This document shows, one piece after another, positions 11,674-22,967 of a stretch of DNA of 64,000 nt (position 1 is its first letter; every line of letters starts with the position of its first letter). The notes under the pieces were generated by a model. The model did no database searches, was not told the origin of the DNA, and was given only the letters and a program-made list of their open reading frames with translations. Position numbers and translations under genes: made by a program. The stretch is from Linnemannia schmuckeri. Lineage: Eukaryota; Mortierellomycota; Mortierellomycetes; Mortierellales; Mortierellaceae. The stretch covers positions 2,108,001 through 2,172,000 of the forward strand of contig JANATG010000003.1 in NCBI GenBank assembly GCA_029449235.1. Direction: 5' to 3'.

Positions 11674-12553
11674 GAACAACGAAGAGATAAAGAAAAACTA
11701 AAGAGTCGTGAGCCCTTCTCCTTCTATCCAGATCGGCCTTTACTTGTTACTTTTTTTTTTGGGTTCCTGAATGACGACCAGGTGAGCAGTCGTCGGATAT
11801 CTATGATCTTTCTGGAATGTTGACAATCGACTACTTTTATGTTTGCTTATTAGTCTGTTCACCGCTGGAGAGAAAGAGAGAGAGAGATAGAAAGAGAGAG
11901 AGATAGAAAGAGAGAGAGATAATGCAAAAGTGCAGGCCATACTCGGTCGTGAAGAACAGCAAAGAGACGAGGTTAGAAAGTTTGAGGATCAAGAACCAAA
12001 ATGGAAGACGAAAATTGAGGCTTGCGGGTGAAGTGGTTGAATACGGATGAGGATGCAGGTTGGAGGATATGCCATTCAAAATGTATTAATGACCTGTGAA
12101 AGGGCCAGTGTGAGAATGAAAATGAGAGTGAATGAAATGGGCATGAGTGTGTATGAGTTGGATGAGAAATCAACTGGAGATTAGATGGGAATCAGGTTGG
12201 TGCCTGGACATTCTTGCCCATCCCCATCCTTCGGGCTCGAGTTATTTGCTATCTGTATGTTGTATATGATGGCTGATATGTAGGAATGTGAGGGATGAAT
12301 GTGCAAATAGTCATGATCCAATGGGGTGATCATCCCCTGGGGCATGGCCCAAGCGGATATCAAGGATAATATTAATAGCAGCGAAATAGAGGTAAAAGAA
12401 AACAAAAGAAAAAAACAACAAAGACAAGCAAGCCAATGATTAGAAGAGAAAGATAGAGCGTGTTTGTATAAGGAAAGAGCGGGCGGTGAATCAAAGGGCG
12501 CCTTGGGGGTGCATGGGGTGGCTCCAGGGAAAAGGAGCAAAGAAGGAGAAAAG

Positions 12554-12593
<40 letters not shown>

Positions 12594-12599
12594 GACGAC
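12554..12599. repeat. A46 homopolymer
   Basis: Uninterrupted run of 46 A about 330 bases upstream of the UGP1 start codon. Long poly(dA:dT) tracts exclude nucleosomes near promoters in fungi. A retroposon tail was considered, but there is no recognisable body upstream. The exact length may be an assembly artefact. Confidence 0.9.
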
Positions 12600-12750
12600 A
12601 TAATGATATGATTGATGATGGTTAATCGGAATCAATTCATTCAAACGCGGGTTACTCAAAATTTTAGATACTTTAAAATATCCGCACTTACTTTTTTTGT
12701 TGTCCCCCTTCTTTTTTCTTTCTTTCTTTCTTTTCTCATCACTCATCAAC

Positions 12751-12908
<158 letters not shown>

Positions 12909-12930
12909 TTCACACTACCAACAACTCACA

Positions 12931-15136
12931 ATGGCTGCCAACCCCCACCACCCTCACACCCTCTCCACCCTGGTACGTCTCTCTCGCTTCTCCTTGCTAC
13001 TGACAGTTGTCGAAATCACCTACACATGCAAAGAAAAGAAAAAAGATCACGCCTTTTGTCTAACCACAGATACCTTCTTTTTATCCCATGATGATGATCA
13101 TGGTATAAACAGGACTTCCAAGGTGCCAGCAGTGCAGCCGCTGCCAACGCCATGCGCACCGAGCTCAACCGCCTCATCGCCCAGGTCAAGGACGAGGACG
13201 AGCGCAAGGTATCCTTCGTTTCCTCTGGAGATCTTGATGATTAATGCGATGACTTCTAGTTCTACTTGTGGCGAATGAAAAAAAAAACCCAGCCAAAGAA
13301 TGGCGTGTTGACTAATCCACCCATACTCCTCTTTTTCACCTTTCCTTTTAATAGTTGTTCCAAAATGAGATGGGCAACTTCTTCTTGCTGTTCAACCGCT
13401 TCTTGGCCGAGAAGAGCAAAGGCACAAAGATCAACTGGGACAAGGTCAAGTCACCTCCAGAGGATCAGGTTGTCCCCTATGACAGCATCCCCAAGGTCGA
13501 GTCCAGCCCCCACCTCAACAAGCTTGCCGTCTTGAAGCTTAACGGAGGTCTCGGAACCACCATGGGTTGTGTTGGACCCAAGTCTGCCATCGAAGTTCGT
13601 GATGGTATGACCTTCTTGGATCTCTCTGTCCGTCAGATCGAGGTAATTTTTCTTGTTTCATTTTAATCGTGTTAACAAGGAAGGAATGAAGGAACCATGC
13701 AGGCAATAGCTTCGATGGACGGCGACACAAAGATAACAAGGAACAGCAGCAACAGAGACAGGCAATCAGACAAGGAGACACGATAATGAGCAGGAAGACA
13801 CGACGACACAACATTTCACTGCAAGGAAGAGACAAAGGACTGGACTGAGTTACTTGTGTGTTGTGTGTTGTGTGTTGTGTGAATGAGATGATTGGGATGG
13901 ATAGAGTGTGAAATTGAATGTGCAAAACTCTATTTTTATTAATCGCTTCCTCTTCTCTTCGTTCTTTTCCCCTACTTTTTTACTTTCCTACTTGCTCCTT
14001 ACTCCCCTCCCTTTTTTTTATCTTTTTTGCTCTCACGCTCAACCATTCACTTCAAAATGAATATCAAATAGTACTTGAACAAGGCCAAGAATGTCAACGT
14101 GCCATTCATCCTCATGAACTCGTTCAACACCGACGACGAGACCAAGCGCATCGTCCAAAAGTACGCCACCCACAATATCGAGATCTTGACCTTCAACCAG
14201 TCCAGATACCCCCGCGTCAACAAGGACTCGCTTCTCCCCACTCCCCGCCACCCCAACAGCGACATTGCCGACTGGTACCCCCCAGGCCACGGAGATCTCT
14301 TTGACTCGCTCAACAACTCGGGTCTCCTCGACCAATTGATCGCCGACGGCAAGGAGTACGTCTTTGTCTCCAACGTCGACAACCTCGGAGCCACTGTCGA
14401 CGAGGGCATCCTCAACCACATGGTCGAGTCTGGCGCAGAGTTCCTTATGGAGGTCACCGACAAGACCCGCGCCGATATCAAGGGAGGTACTCTCATCGAT
14501 TACGAGGGCCAAATCCGTCTTCTCGAGATTGCCCAGGTCCCCTCGGAGCACGTCGAGGACTTCAAGTCGATCAAGAAGTTCAAGATCTTCAACACCAACA
14601 ACCTGTGGGTCAACTTGAAGGCCATCAAGCGCGTCGTCGAGGACCGCGAGTTGAGCCTCGAGGTCATTGTCAACAACAAGACCACTGCCTCGGGCGAGAA
14701 GGTCATCCAGCTCGAGACTGCCGTTGGTGCCGGTATTAAGCACTTCCACAACGCCCACGGTGTCAATGTGCCCCGTAGTCGTTTCTTGCCCGTCAAGTCG
14801 ACCTCAGATCTCTTCCTTGTCACTTCGGACTTGTACTCGTTGATCCATGGCGAGCTGTCGATCAACCCCAAGCGCATGTTCAACACTGTCCCTCTCGTTA
14901 AGTTGGGCGATCACTTCAAGAAGGTCAACGGCTTCTTGTCGCGCTTCAAGAACTCGCCCCACATCTTGGAGCTTGATCATTTGACTGTCACTGGAGATGT
15001 CACCTTTGGAGCAGATGTTATCCTCAAGGGCACCGTGATCATTGTTGCCAATGCTGGCTCGCACATTGATATTCCCTCTGGCTCTATCCTCGAGAACAAG
15101 GTCGTCTCTGGCAACCTCCATATCCTCGACCATTAA
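12931..15136 (+). CDS. UGP1: UTP--glucose-1-phosphate uridylyltransferase
   Basis: The cytosolic enzyme makes UDP-glucose from UTP and glucose-1-phosphate for cell wall glucan, glycogen and trehalose synthesis. Four exons (12931-12972, 13113-13208, about 13355-13642, about 14072-15136) give 496 residues, the usual size. The nucleotide-binding loop LNGGLGTTMGCVGPKS starts at residue 108. Other family blocks are PFILMNSFNTDDET, FNQSRYPRV, PPGHGD, FVSNVDNLGA, EVTDKTRADIKGGTL and FNTNNLWVNL. The C terminus is the left-handed beta-helix (LTVTGDVTFGADVILKGTVI...) that mediates oligomer formation. Third codon positions are strongly C-biased, as expected for high expression, which also produces a long antisense open frame. 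The last intron (about 430 bases) carries a heptamer repeat. The call is essentially certain. Confidence 0.97.
13854..13881. repeat. TTGTGTG heptamer x4 in UGP1 intron 3
   Basis: Four perfect tandem copies of TTGTGTG lie inside the last UGP1 intron. It is a short minisatellite with no evident function and is probably length-variable between strains. Confidence 0.9.
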
Positions 15137-15200
15137 GTTCCTGCTTGGTGTTCTGCCCCTCTTCTTCTCTCCTTGTAGTTTTATGCATATCTTCCCCCTT

Positions 15201-15206
15201 AATAAA
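15201..15206 (+). terminator. UGP1 poly(A) signal AATAAA
   Basis: A canonical AATAAA lies 65 bases after the UGP1 stop codon, in a T-rich context, and is the likely cleavage/polyadenylation signal. Confidence 0.6.
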
Positions 15207-15372
15207 AATTCGCATTTTGTACAGCAGCTTTTTTTCCACTGGCATGCAAGGGGATGGGACTGCTTTTTGAGCTTTTTTCTTGTTTGTTTCCGAAGGAGGA
15301 GGAATAGGAAGACAGACTCCTTATTTATTTTTTTTTGTTCCTTCCTTTTCGACTACACCACTCCTAGGAACA

Positions 15373-17799
15373 ATGTCACAACTACGAGCACTGGTGCCTC
15401 GACTAAGACCAGCATCCTTCTACACTTCAGCTACGGCTCCGATTGTATCAACGGCATCGCTGAACAAAAGTGTTGCTGCACGAGACATAGAGCCTTTCTC
15501 AGTCTACATCCACTGGCCTTACTGCTCAAGGTAATACTGCAGCCAAGTTAGGAGTAAGGTCTAGCAACCAACAACCTATACTAACAACGTACTCTTGCTA
15601 TTGCTACAAACATGACGAACGGCCATGCAGTAAATGTACATACTGTAACTTCAACAAATACGTCGACCCGAATGTCGATAACGAACGCATGGAGCGTGCT
15701 CTGGTCACGGAGCTAAAGTCTGAGCTTGCCTACTGGGGGCTTGATCAAGGAAAGCGACCTATTCGATCTATTTACTTTGGAGGTAACTTGGATCCCCTTG
15801 ATGTTTGTATCCTGGATATATGTACTGTACAATACTCGTGGCTGTAAAAGATCGCTGATTGGTTCTTTTGCTTTTGATGTGGACTGTGTAGGAGGGACAC
15901 CTAGTCTTGCACGAGTAGGTTACTTATTCTTAACTCATCGGTACGATTTGTTTACTAAGAAAATAGTAAATTGGACAGAAAAGTAACGCCCTGTTTGACA
16001 TCTTACGATAGCCAAGAATGTTCGAATCAATACTGGATACCCTGAACAGCATGTGCACACTGACCAAAGACACCGAGATATCCATGGAAGTAAGGACGCA
16101 CATACTGGGTTGTGTGCCCATGCACTTGTGAGTTACTTCTCATACTGACCGCTTTTCTTTTTCACACTTGCACTTCCTCATCCGATAGGGCAATCCATCT
16201 GTAGGTGTCTGTGTTCCCAGTTGTCAAACAAAGAAAATAGCAATACGGCTCATTCCTTCGAGACGACAAACTGACTTTGCTCCTTGCAGTCCACTACATC
16301 GATAGAGACATTGAGAACACTACGCGACATCGGTATCAATCGGTACTCCTTAGGGATCCAATCATTCCAAGAGCACATCTTGACCGAGCTCGGTCGAGAC
16401 CACACTCCTTTCACTGCACTAAGATCCCTACTCGATGCACGAGCAGTATGGGCAGGAAAAGTGTCAATGGATCTAATTATGGGCCATGCTGGTCAGACGC
16501 TGGATGACTGGATTAAAGAACTTCAGTTCACGATGGATATTGTCGACGACCATTTGAGTCTTTACCATCTCACCGTTGAACCAGGCACCGCGTAAGTTAC
16601 ATTTCTTTGTTGCTGTTATGGTTACTTAGTGTAATATGATGGCTGACGAGCTTATTTGATTATTGGTGGCAAAATGCAGATTGCATAGAGATGTCAAGCA
16701 AGGAAAGACGACACTGCCAAACAGCGATCTATCAACCGACATGTACGAGGCCACAATTCAGGTACCGAATAGGACTATTGTTGCTGCTATTCTACTCATT
16801 GACCACTTTACGTTGTTCATAAGAAAGCTGCCTGCTAACCGTTTTTTTTGTATCATCCCGGTTTGATAGCTTACTCGAGAGGCTGGATTTGAGCACTATG
16901 AGGTGTCCAACTTCGCAAGAAACAAGGCCTACAGCATGCACAACAGTGGCCACTGGCTCGGTATTGATTACCTTGGTAACTTCCTGTCACGTTGACACGA
17001 CGATATTCACGATATGGCACGAAGACTGGGTGAAAAGTTGATACTAAAAACTGTACATTCGTCTCGTTTGTATGTTTGCTGTTCGGTATTAGGTATAGGA
17101 CCTGGTGCACACGGTCGGATGAGCCATCCTCAAACACGGCAAAAGTTTCGCACATTCAACGTACGTTGATTGTTAGTGCTCTCCTGCCGTGGTTGGTTTT
17201 TCTGAGTACAAACGAAGGTTAATATTAAAGCACTTCTTGATTCTCATGATATGACAGGTGCGAGACCCTACTGGCTGGATGCGAGAATGTGAAGATCAAG
17301 AGACAGGGTAAGTTAAGTACTGGGCTTTGAAATAGTAGAATGACAGAAAGGGTCGCCTCAAAGGCGATATCGCTGTAGCGTTGTTTTATGTATATGTGTT
17401 TAACTGACAAGTATCACGTATGTCGTTTCTAGAAGAAGAAAGACGAACGTAATTGAACTAGAGGACTCTAAAAGAGAGCAGCTAGTCCTTGGTATGCGGA
17501 CACAACGAGGGATCGACCTTAACAGATTCCTTCAACTCACAGGACAAGATCTGCTGGAGGTAAACATACACGTCTTTTTTTTCCAACAAGCATTTGTTCT
17601 CTTTCCAAGTCTGACGTGTTTTAACTCTACATTGGGCTTGTGTTGCCCAATCTCTTTTGTTTTTGAATAGTATTTGGACAAGGATGCAATGGCGTGGTGC
17701 ATTGATGCAGGGTTGTTGCAATTGAGCGCAGCATCGTTGTCGCCCACCGAGCGTGGTATGGCTGTTGCAGACGAGCTCTCTGTCCGTCTCCTTCGTTAG
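15373..17799 (+). CDS. RSAD1: mitochondrial radical SAM heme chaperone, HemW/RSAD1 type
   Basis: Members bind heme and a 4Fe-4S cluster and act in heme handling. The N terminus (MSQLRALVPRLRPASFYTS) is basic, lacks acidic residues and looks like a mitochondrial presequence. The exon 1-2 junction gives WPYCSSKCTYCNFNKYV, the CxxxCxxC cluster motif of radical SAM proteins. The YCNFNKY ending is typical of HemW rather than HemN. Later blocks are FGGGTPSL, SLGIQSFQEHILTELGR, VSMDLIMGHAGQT, LSLYHLTVEPGTAL, FEHYEVSNFARN, GHWLGIDYLGIGPGAHGR and QLVLGMRTQRGIDL. There are about ten small exons. Databases often mislabel this family as oxygen-independent coproporphyrinogen III oxidase. It lies head to tail between UGP1 and AHCY with no evident functional link. 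Confidence 0.88.
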
Positions 17800-18275
17800 C
17801 TTTTGTTTAGTATTGAACAATGATTGAGTCATTGCGAGTCAATGGCGATCCACAATGCTGTTGACTTCCGGAAGTAGTTTGTGAGTTTGTCAAGTAGGCA
17901 TAGTATGTCAATGGACGCGTTCCTCTGTCCTCCCTTGCTCTTCTTCATTTTCTCCCCCACATATCCATTTTTCACGTACATGTACCCAAGGAGCGGACAT
18001 TTTTTTCATTTTCTATGCTCGTGAAAGAGTGCACAGATAGGGAAGCGACTGCTTTTTCTCTCGATTCTCTCGAATGTTTGATGCGGGTTGTTCGGTGCCC
18101 TTCCATCAAGGCAAATCGAAGTCTGTGATTGGCTGCTGATCTGGAATTGCTTATTCACACTTGGTTTTATTATTTGCATATGTGTTCCTTTTTTTTTTTT
18201 TTTTTTTTTTCTTTTCTTTTTTTCTTCCCCCAACCCTTTCCTCTCCCCTTCACACCCCACCAAACTATATACACA
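17800..18275 (+). promoter_or_regulatory. AHCY upstream region
   Basis: These 476 bases hold the RSAD1 3' UTR and the AHCY promoter/leader. From 18189 to 18275 the coding strand is almost pure pyrimidine, beginning with a long T run and ending in an ACTATATACACA sequence just before the ATG. No gene is seen. Confidence 0.45.
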
Positions 18276-20091
18276 ATGGTCTACAAAGTCGGTATGTCTC
18301 CCTCTCACTATCAACTCATACCTACTTCATCTCATTTCATGCTCACTTTGAGAAGGAGAAATAACTGGATGATGATGAGATCACTACTACACATAAACAA
18401 AGCGAAAACGAAAACGAAAACAACAACAGCAGCCACGCACGAACCGTTCCAATTTTTCAGATCCTAATCCAGTATCTTCTCATCTTCCTGATGACCTTCA
18501 TGTGGTCAATCAATAATAGCTGACATCAGCCTTGCCGCTTTCGGTCGCAAGGAAATCGAACTTGCCGAGAACGAGATGCCCGGTCTTATGGCTCTCCGTC
18601 AGAAGTACGGCCCCTCCCAGATTCTCAAGGGTGCTCGTATTGTCGGCTCGCTCCACATGACCATCCAGACCGCTGTCTTGATCGAGACCTTGACTGCTCT
18701 CGGTGCTGAGGTCACCTGGACTTCCTGCAACATCTTCTCCACCCAGGACCATGCTGCCGCAGCCATTGCCGAGTCTGGTGTTCCCGTAAGTCTTTTGTTT
18801 TGATTGTTCCTGGGGAGAAAAGGAAGAAAAAAAACAAAAAAAAGCAGATTGTGTGGGAAATTGTTGTTGCCTCCTTCTGAATCGAACGGACAAGCAGTTA
18901 AAAGGAGAGATCGAGCAAGAGCGTGAGCAGTAACAACTATTTAGAGGTACAGGAGGCAATCGTGAATAGCAACAACGAAGAGGGGCGTGCATAACTAAGT
19001 GGCAAATGTTGAACAAGAACCAAAGTCAGTTGAACAATCAGTTAACCAAGTACTTCTTAATTAAACTTGAATGATGATAGGTTTTCGCCTGGAAGGGTGA
19101 GACTGATGAGGAGTACATGTGGTGCCTCGAGCAGCAGCTCCGCGCCTTCAAGGATGGCAAGGGCCCCAACCTGATCTTGGACGACGGTGGTGACTTGACC
19201 ACCCTCATCCACGAGAAGTACCCCGAGCTCCTCGTTGAGATCAAGGGTATCTCTGAGGAGACCACCACCGGTGTCCACCACTTGTACAAGATGCTCAAGG
19301 ACAACAAGCTCAAGGTCCCCGCCATCAATGTCAACGACTCTGTTACCAAGTCCAAGTTCGACAACCTCTACGGATGCCGCGAGTCCTTGATCGATGGAAT
19401 CAAGCGCGCCACCGACGTCATGATCGCCGGTAAGGTCGCCGTCGTTGCCGGATACGGTGATGTCGGAAAGGGATCCGCCGCTGCCCTCAAGGGTATGGGT
19501 GCCCGTGTCCTCGTTACTGAGATCGACCCCATCAACGCTCTCCAGGCCGCTATGGAGGGTTACGAGGTCACCACCATGGAGGAGGCCGTCAAGGAGGGTA
19601 ACATTTTCGTCACCACCACCGGCTGCCGTGACATTATCCGTGGCGAGCACTTTGCCGTCATGAAGGATGACTCCATTGTCTGCAACATTGGTCACTTTGA
19701 CATCGAGTTGGACGTCGCCTGGTTGAAGAAGAACGCCATTGCCCACGTCAACATCAAGCCCCAGGTTGACCGCTTCCAGGTTGCCTCTGGCAACCACATC
19801 ATCCTTTTGGCTGAGGGTCGCTTGGTCAACTTGGGATGCGCCACCGGCCACCCCTCGTTCGTCATGTCCAACTCCTTCTCCAACCAGGTCCTTGCCCAGA
19901 TTGCTCTCTGGACCGACATTGAGTCGTACCCCTTGGGCGTTCACATGCTCCCCAAGAAGCTCGATGAGGAGGTCGCTTCCTCCCACTTGGCCAAGATTGG
20001 TGTTAAGCTCACCAAGTTGACCCCCACCCAGGCTGAGTACCTCGGTCTCTCTGCCGAGGGTCCCTTCAAGCCCGAGCACTACCGCTACTAA
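18276..20091 (+). CDS. AHCY: adenosylhomocysteinase (S-adenosyl-L-homocysteine hydrolase)
   Basis: Cytosolic NAD-dependent enzyme that splits S-adenosylhomocysteine into adenosine and homocysteine, relieving product inhibition of methyltransferases. Three exons (18276-18291, 18520-18785, 19081-20091) give 430 residues, the normal length for fungi and animals. Exon 1 encodes only MVYKV plus one base. Family blocks are ADISLAAFGRKEIELAENEM, HMTIQTAVLIETL, TWTSCNIFSTQDHAAAAI, AINVNDSVTKSKFDN, the NAD-binding loop GYGDVGKG (218-225), CNIGHFDIE, LLAEGRLVNLGCATGHPSF and the terminal KPEHYRY. Codons are strongly C-ended, suggesting high expression. Adenosine kinase, which removes the adenosine product, is encoded about 37 kb away. 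Certain call. Confidence 0.98.
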
Positions 20092-20324
20092 ATTGTCTCC
20101 ACTTTGGCGCCCCTTTACTCTCTCTCTACCTTTGAATTCTCCACTGTTGTGGTGAACTAGAAGGGCGAGGAAAGGGACCAAAGAATGAGCAAACTCCTCT
20201 TTTAAAGACCAATTCAACTTGTATCATAATAGTCTTTTTTGTATAATTTGCACAACTCCAAACCAACACATTAGAAAACCCATAAAAATGAGGTTGCTCA
20301 ACCACCCCACAAAAAACTCTTGTC

Positions 20325-20357
<33 letters not shown>

Positions 20358-20949
20358 CTTTTGCTTTTATTTTCTCGGAAGTGGAAATGTTCAGTGCGGT
20401 TAATCGTGTAGTTTGGCAAATTGCCAAGAACCTTGGAATCCAGATCTGGAATCCTTGCGAGGGAGGAGAATAATTCCGTACCTGATTTTATTCGAAGAAA
20501 CCTTGAATGTGACTGTTTTTATTCTGGAAGAAAGAAAGAGTAACGCCGAACGCACGTTTGTTTATCCTTCATCGACCACTTTGATCCTCAACCAACAACA
20601 ACCTTACCCTTTTGTTAATCACCACGCGTGTCTTTCTTCACCCTCCCTTGTTAGCCCTACTCAACCTCATTTTTCCTCCAATTATGACCGGTATGAACAG
20701 CGCCTTTTTTGTTTACATTCGGACGAGAAACAATAAACAGCAAGCAAGACAGGAAGCGAGAGAGACAGAGATCAAGCCACCAAAAGACACACATTCATAC
20801 TCTCTTCTTACAGGCCGGCAGGCGCAAGCCTTAAAATAGGCTAGCAAGCATAATACTCACTCTCGAGACACACACCCGTACTCACGCCTCTTCTTTCCTT
20901 CTCTTTCATTTTCTCTCTTCAAACCTCAACCTCAAACAACGACATCTAA
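20092..20949 (+). promoter_or_regulatory. AHCY 3' region and RCC1 upstream region
   Basis: This 858-base gap contains a run of about 28 T (from 20330) and a pyrimidine-rich leader (about 20870-20930) just before the RCC1 ATG. Short open frames overlap the T run and look like chance. I see no additional gene. Confidence 0.5.
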
Positions 20950-22562
20950 ATGGCGCCTCGGAAAGTCACTCCATCCACCCCTACAAAGCATCGCTCAGAC
21001 GAGGACCACGCTCCCCGCCACAGGAAGCGCGTTGTTCAGCATCTCCCCTTGGCCACGATCGCATCTCATCCCGGACGTGTCTATGTCTTTGGCACCGGAG
21101 ACTGCGCCCAGCTCGGTCTCGGTGAGGGCACTCTCCTCCGCAAAAAGCCCGCCAATCTCGCCGCCCTCAACGACCAACACATCGTCGATATCGCCGCCGG
21201 TAAGCACTTTTTAAAAAGAATCTAGACGCGTTTGTGAAAATGAAAGAGTTTGTTTCTAACCTAACGAACTCTTTTTTATCTTGAACTAGGTGGAATGCAC
21301 AACATGGCTTTGACCCAAGAGGGAAAGGTACCGTACTTTACGATCTACGGCACACTTATGACGCACACCTGCCGGTTGATCTCTTTCTTTGTTGATATCA
21401 AATGGGTCCGCTCAACATTCAACTTATCATCTATCAACATCCTTTGCGTTATTATGGGTTATTTCAACTCACCTGTAGCTCTGGTCCTGGGGAGTCAACG
21501 ATCAGCGAACTCTCGGGCGGTCAGGAGATGAGTACACTCCCCTCCCGGTAGAAGGTCTTGACGATGTCAAGGTCGTCAGAGTCGCCTGCTCGGATTCTTT
21601 GACTGTCGCCTTGACCGACCTCGGTCATGTCTACACCTGGGGCACATTCAGAGTAGGCAATTGTCTTGCTTTATGTAAATCTATCGTTAGCTTTGTTTAT
21701 GTAAGGTTGCAATGGAAAACATGCTCAACTAAAAGTCTTTGTTTTTCTTTCTTTTTAGAGCGCAGAGGGAATTCTCGGACACTCAAAGGAGACAGAGGTA
21801 CAATCTTTGCCCACCAGGGTTGTCGGACTGGAGGATATTGTTGACATCGCTACTGGAACTGATCATGTCTTGGCCTTGGACAACACCGGCCTCATCTACA
21901 GCTGGGGTAACGGCCAGCAGATGCAGTTGGGACGCAGGATTGTCGCTCGCCGCATGCTCAACGGACTGACCCCCGAGTCTGTCGGTGCCAAGAACATGAC
22001 CAAGGTCGGGGCCGGCTCTTACCACTCGTTCGCTATCGACAAGGACGGAAAGGCCTCTGCCTGGGGTCTCAACACCTATGGACAGTGCGGACTGGATGAT
22101 GCCAAGGTTGAGAACATTCCCACTGTCGGACCCATCAAGGCCCTCAAAGACGAGCATATTGTTGATATTCAGGGAGGTGAGCACCACTCGATCGCCTTGA
22201 CCAAAGACGGACGTCTCTTTGGATTCGGCCGCTCAGACAGTCATCAGCTTGGTTTGGGATACACCGAGGTCCCTGGAACTGAGGACAGCACATCTCACAA
22301 GAAGGCCATCCGTACACCCACATTGATTGCTGATCTGCCTCCAGTCGATGCCATCTCTGTCGGAGGCAACCATACTCTTGCCTTGACCCGTGAGGGTGAC
22401 GTGTACGCATGGGGTTTCGGCGAGATGTTGGCTTGCGGTAACGGCGAAGAGGAGGATGTCGAGAAGCCCTTGAAATTGACTGGTCAACAGATTGAGGGAG
22501 CCAAGATCCTCAAGATCGCTGCTGGCGGCCAGCACTCTGTTATCTTGGCCGTCAAGGCCTAA
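20950..22562 (+). CDS. RCC1: RCC1-type Ran guanine nucleotide exchange factor
   Basis: This chromatin-bound exchange factor loads GTP on Ran, setting the nuclear transport and spindle gradient. The basic N terminus (MAPRKVTPSTPTKHR...RHRKRVV) fits a nuclear localisation and DNA-binding tail. Seven RCC1 blades follow; visible repeat starts are VYVFGTGDCAQLGLGEG, KLWSWGVNDQRTLGRSGDE (after splicing at GTACCG), HVYTWGTFRSAEGILG, IYSWGNGQQMQLGR, ASAWGLNTYGQCGLDD, LFGFGRSDSHQLGLG and VYAWGFGEMLACGNG. Each ends in the usual HIVDIAAGGMHNMAL-like strand. Length is about 430 residues, as in the family. The last exon (about 21777-22562) carries most of the propeller. RCC1 repeats also occur in other proteins, but here the propeller makes up almost the whole protein. 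Confidence 0.92.
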
Positions 22563-22967
22563 GTCCGCATATTTTCATTAGTGTTTTTTTTTTTCTTTCC
22601 CTCCTATCTCTACAACCACACTTTTCAATAAAGTTTATAAACAGCGTCTATGTGGTATGTGTGGTGCTTGTTGAGTTGAGCGATTCTTGGACGGCATGCC
22701 TCTGTGCCAGTCACGCTCTCCGCTTCCTTACTCCCCGTTTTTTAAAAAAAAGGAAACGCGACACAAAAGTGATCATCATCGACTCCTTCTGTCCCATTAT
22801 CTTTTCTTCACTTCCCTTTGCATTCTTCGCTCCCGACGCCATCATACCAGTCTTTGTCCCACTCTCAGCTCATACGAAAGACAAGCAGTTTCAACCAAGG
22901 GCAACTTTGTTCCATCAAACCACCACCTACTTTTCAGCTCTATTCGCTCACTCTCTAGTAGACTCGA
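22563..22967 (+). promoter_or_regulatory. RCC1 3' UTR and MON1 upstream region
   Basis: An AATAAA at 22627-22632, 65 bases after the RCC1 stop, is the likely poly(A) signal. The stretch from about 22700 to 22960 is moderately pyrimidine-rich and leads to the MON1 ATG. No gene is seen. Confidence 0.5.

Noticed and set aside
12554..12599. Retroposon poly(A) tail
   Set aside because: No element body, target-site duplication or reverse transcriptase remnant could be seen next to the A run.
15373..17799. Coproporphyrinogen III oxidase (HemN) function for the radical SAM gene
   Set aside because: The CxxxCxxC is followed by NFNKY as in HemW/RSAD1, and there is a mitochondrial-type leader. HemW proteins are heme chaperones, not the oxidase.
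19057..20217. 386-codon antisense frame over AHCY
   Set aside because: It mirrors the codon bias of AHCY exon 3 and matches no family. AHCY itself is complete.
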